NCBI GenBank assembly: GCA_020718965.1
Contig: DYRE01000133.1
Coordinates: forward strand, 1-6,409
DNA: 6,409 nt
Direction of reading: 5' to 3'
Origin: Desulfomonile tiedjei
GTDB taxonomy: Bacteria > Desulfobacterota > Desulfomonilia > Desulfomonilales > Desulfomonilaceae
Part shown: positions 5,501 through 6,409 of the stretch, piece after piece
Numbering within the stretch: the stretch's first letter is position 1
Layout of the letters: every line of letters begins with the position of its first letter
Program-made: the position numbers and the translations under genes
The notes under the pieces: model-generated
Database searches by the model: none
The model's input: only the letters and a program-made list of their open reading frames with translations
Told to the model about the DNA's origin: nothing

Positions 5501-6409
5501 CAATAATGGGACTCAGGACTCAAAGGTGTTTCCCTGTGCAGGGACTGGACCTTAACTCTGTCGCCAGCCTTGAATGGGGATTTCTCTGATGGCAGTATCA
5601 TTAAGCCGTCCGCCAGGACCATTGAACGTAGGGCTCCGGAGCTTTGATTTCCAGTCGACATAGCCATTTTAATCCCGTCTTGTTCGAACAGACTGCATCG
5701 CACTAAGTGAATCCTTCCTGATGACACTTTAACGTCATGAGCAAGAACAGCCTCCACAAGTGGTCTGAAAAGATTGATGTGCCCCATCATCTTGAGTAGC
5801 GCTGGTCTAACAAATTGCTCAAAAGAAATCATCGCCGAAGTTGGATTGCCAGGTAGACCAAAAACTGGTTTGCATCCGATAGTACCGAAAACCAGGGGTT
5901 TGCCCGGCTTCATGGCGACTTTCCAGAATTTAACTTTCATGCCGAGTTCGGAAAGACAATCTTTTACGAGATCGTATTTGCCTACGGAGACTCCACCGGA
6001 CGTCAAAATCACATCGGCCCTTAAACCATCTCTCAGCCGTGACCTAAGGTCTTCAACATTATCTGGGGCTATGCCCAGAGAAAGCGGTATCGCCCCGCAA
6101 TCCAGAACTTGAGCAGCGAGACTGTAAGTATTGGAACAAACCACTTTTCCGGGGGAGAATGGCTCGTCAAGATCCACAAGTTCGTCGCCTGTTGACAAGA
6201 TAGCCACTACAGGTCTCTGGCGCACATAGACATAAGCGTGTCCCAGTGTGGCCAACATCCCCACTTCAGGGGGTCTTATTACATCGCCGTGCTTGAGAAC
6301 TGTTTCCCCCGCCGTGACATCTTCGCCTTGACGTCTAATATGAGCTTTGGAGCCTGGATCGTTTAAACAGACAACAAAATTGTCTTTTCTCTCGGTATCC
6401 TCAATCATG
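5500..6409 (-). CDS. moeA: molybdopterin molybdenumtransferase MoeA, N-terminus beyond the right edge
   Basis: The minus strand encodes 302 residues up to the window edge, ending at TGA 5502-5500. The Met at 6408 is internal: MIEDTE matches the family segment following GADAVV, so about 100 or more N-terminal residues lie outside. Counting from that Met, IRRQGEDV (24-31) is a core motif; AILSTGDEL (69-77), TSGGVSVGKYD (136-146), AMKPGKPLVFG (165-175) and FGLPGNPTSA (183-192) make up the MogA-like domain that binds adenylylated molybdopterin. Residues about 218-290 (GRIHLVRC, STGNQSSGAL, LADGLMILP) are the C-terminal domain. MoeA inserts molybdate (or tungstate) into molybdopterin-AMP, giving mature cofactor for enzymes such as formate dehydrogenases. 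All visible motifs are intact. It converges on purA with 57 bases between the stops. GlpR or MoaB-like partners are not visible here, and a gephyrin-like fusion cannot be judged from this fragment. Confidence 0.94.
   Translation of the reverse strand, partial: MIEDTERKDNFVVCLNDPGSKAHIRRQGEDVTAGETVLKHGDVIRPPEVGMLATLGHAYVYVRQRPVVAILSTGDELVDLDEPFSPGKVVCSNTYSLAAQVLDCGAIPLSLGIAPDNVEDLRSRLRDGLRADVILTSGGVSVGKYDLVKDCLSELGMKVKFWKVAMKPGKPLVFGTIGCKPVFGLPGNPTSAMISFEQFVRPALLKMMGHINLFRPLVEAVLAHDVKVSSGRIHLVRCSLFEQDGIKMAMSTGNQSSGALRSMVLADGLMILPSEKSPFKAGDRVKVQSLHRETPLSPESHY

Noticed and set aside
5500..6408. Reading the Met at 6408 as the start of MoeA.
   Set aside because: The sequence MIEDTE corresponds to an internal position of MoeA, so the gene is cut by the window edge rather than short.
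1..6409. Mobile element, CRISPR array, phage or defence system.
   Set aside because: No transposase, integrase, regularly spaced repeats, terminal inverted repeats or tRNA were seen; the genes are metabolic housekeeping plus two small envelope proteins.

Overview
This is an ordinary-looking bacterial chromosomal segment of moderate GC content with seven protein-coding genes (two cut by the window edges). Nothing in it suggests a mobile element, CRISPR array, tRNA or rRNA. The gene set and protein style (a SerA with both ASB and ACT domains, a MoeA, small uncharacterised envelope proteins) would fit a Desulfobacterota / deltaproteobacterial anaerobe, but this is an impression from protein style, not a demonstrated assignment.

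Left arm, minus strand (1-1203): three closely packed genes that probably form one transcription unit read leftwards. In order they are a 115-residue single-pass membrane protein, a 192-residue protein with a signal peptide that overlaps it by ATGA, and, after a 15-base gap, the N-terminal S4 domain of a TlyA-type rRNA 2'-O-methyltransferase that runs off the left edge. The first two are not recognised.

Intergenic 1204-1401: a divergent control region. It holds a good sigma70-like promoter (TTGAAA, 18 bases, TATATT) and a strong AGGAGG ribosome binding site for the rightward genes. A weaker candidate promoter faces leftwards.

Middle, plus strand (1402-5442): serC, serA-like and purA, with gaps of 5 and 37 bases, probably one operon. 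SerC (3-phosphoserine aminotransferase) and SerA (3-phosphoglycerate dehydrogenase) would be successive steps of serine synthesis. PurA (adenylosuccinate synthetase) is the first committed step to AMP; serine feeds purines through glycine and one-carbon units. SerC and PurA keep their key motifs. The SerA-like protein does not: its catalytic His is Asp, the usual catalytic Glu position is Val, and the substrate loops are altered, although its domain layout is complete. This is the most interesting observation in the window. purA starts at TTG and is preceded by a possible 10-codon leader ORF whose stop overlaps that start.

Right arm: purA converges on a minus-strand moeA (molybdopterin molybdenumtransferase), whose N-terminal part lies beyond the right edge. 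A small A-tract/hairpin/T-tract element between them could terminate transcription from both sides.
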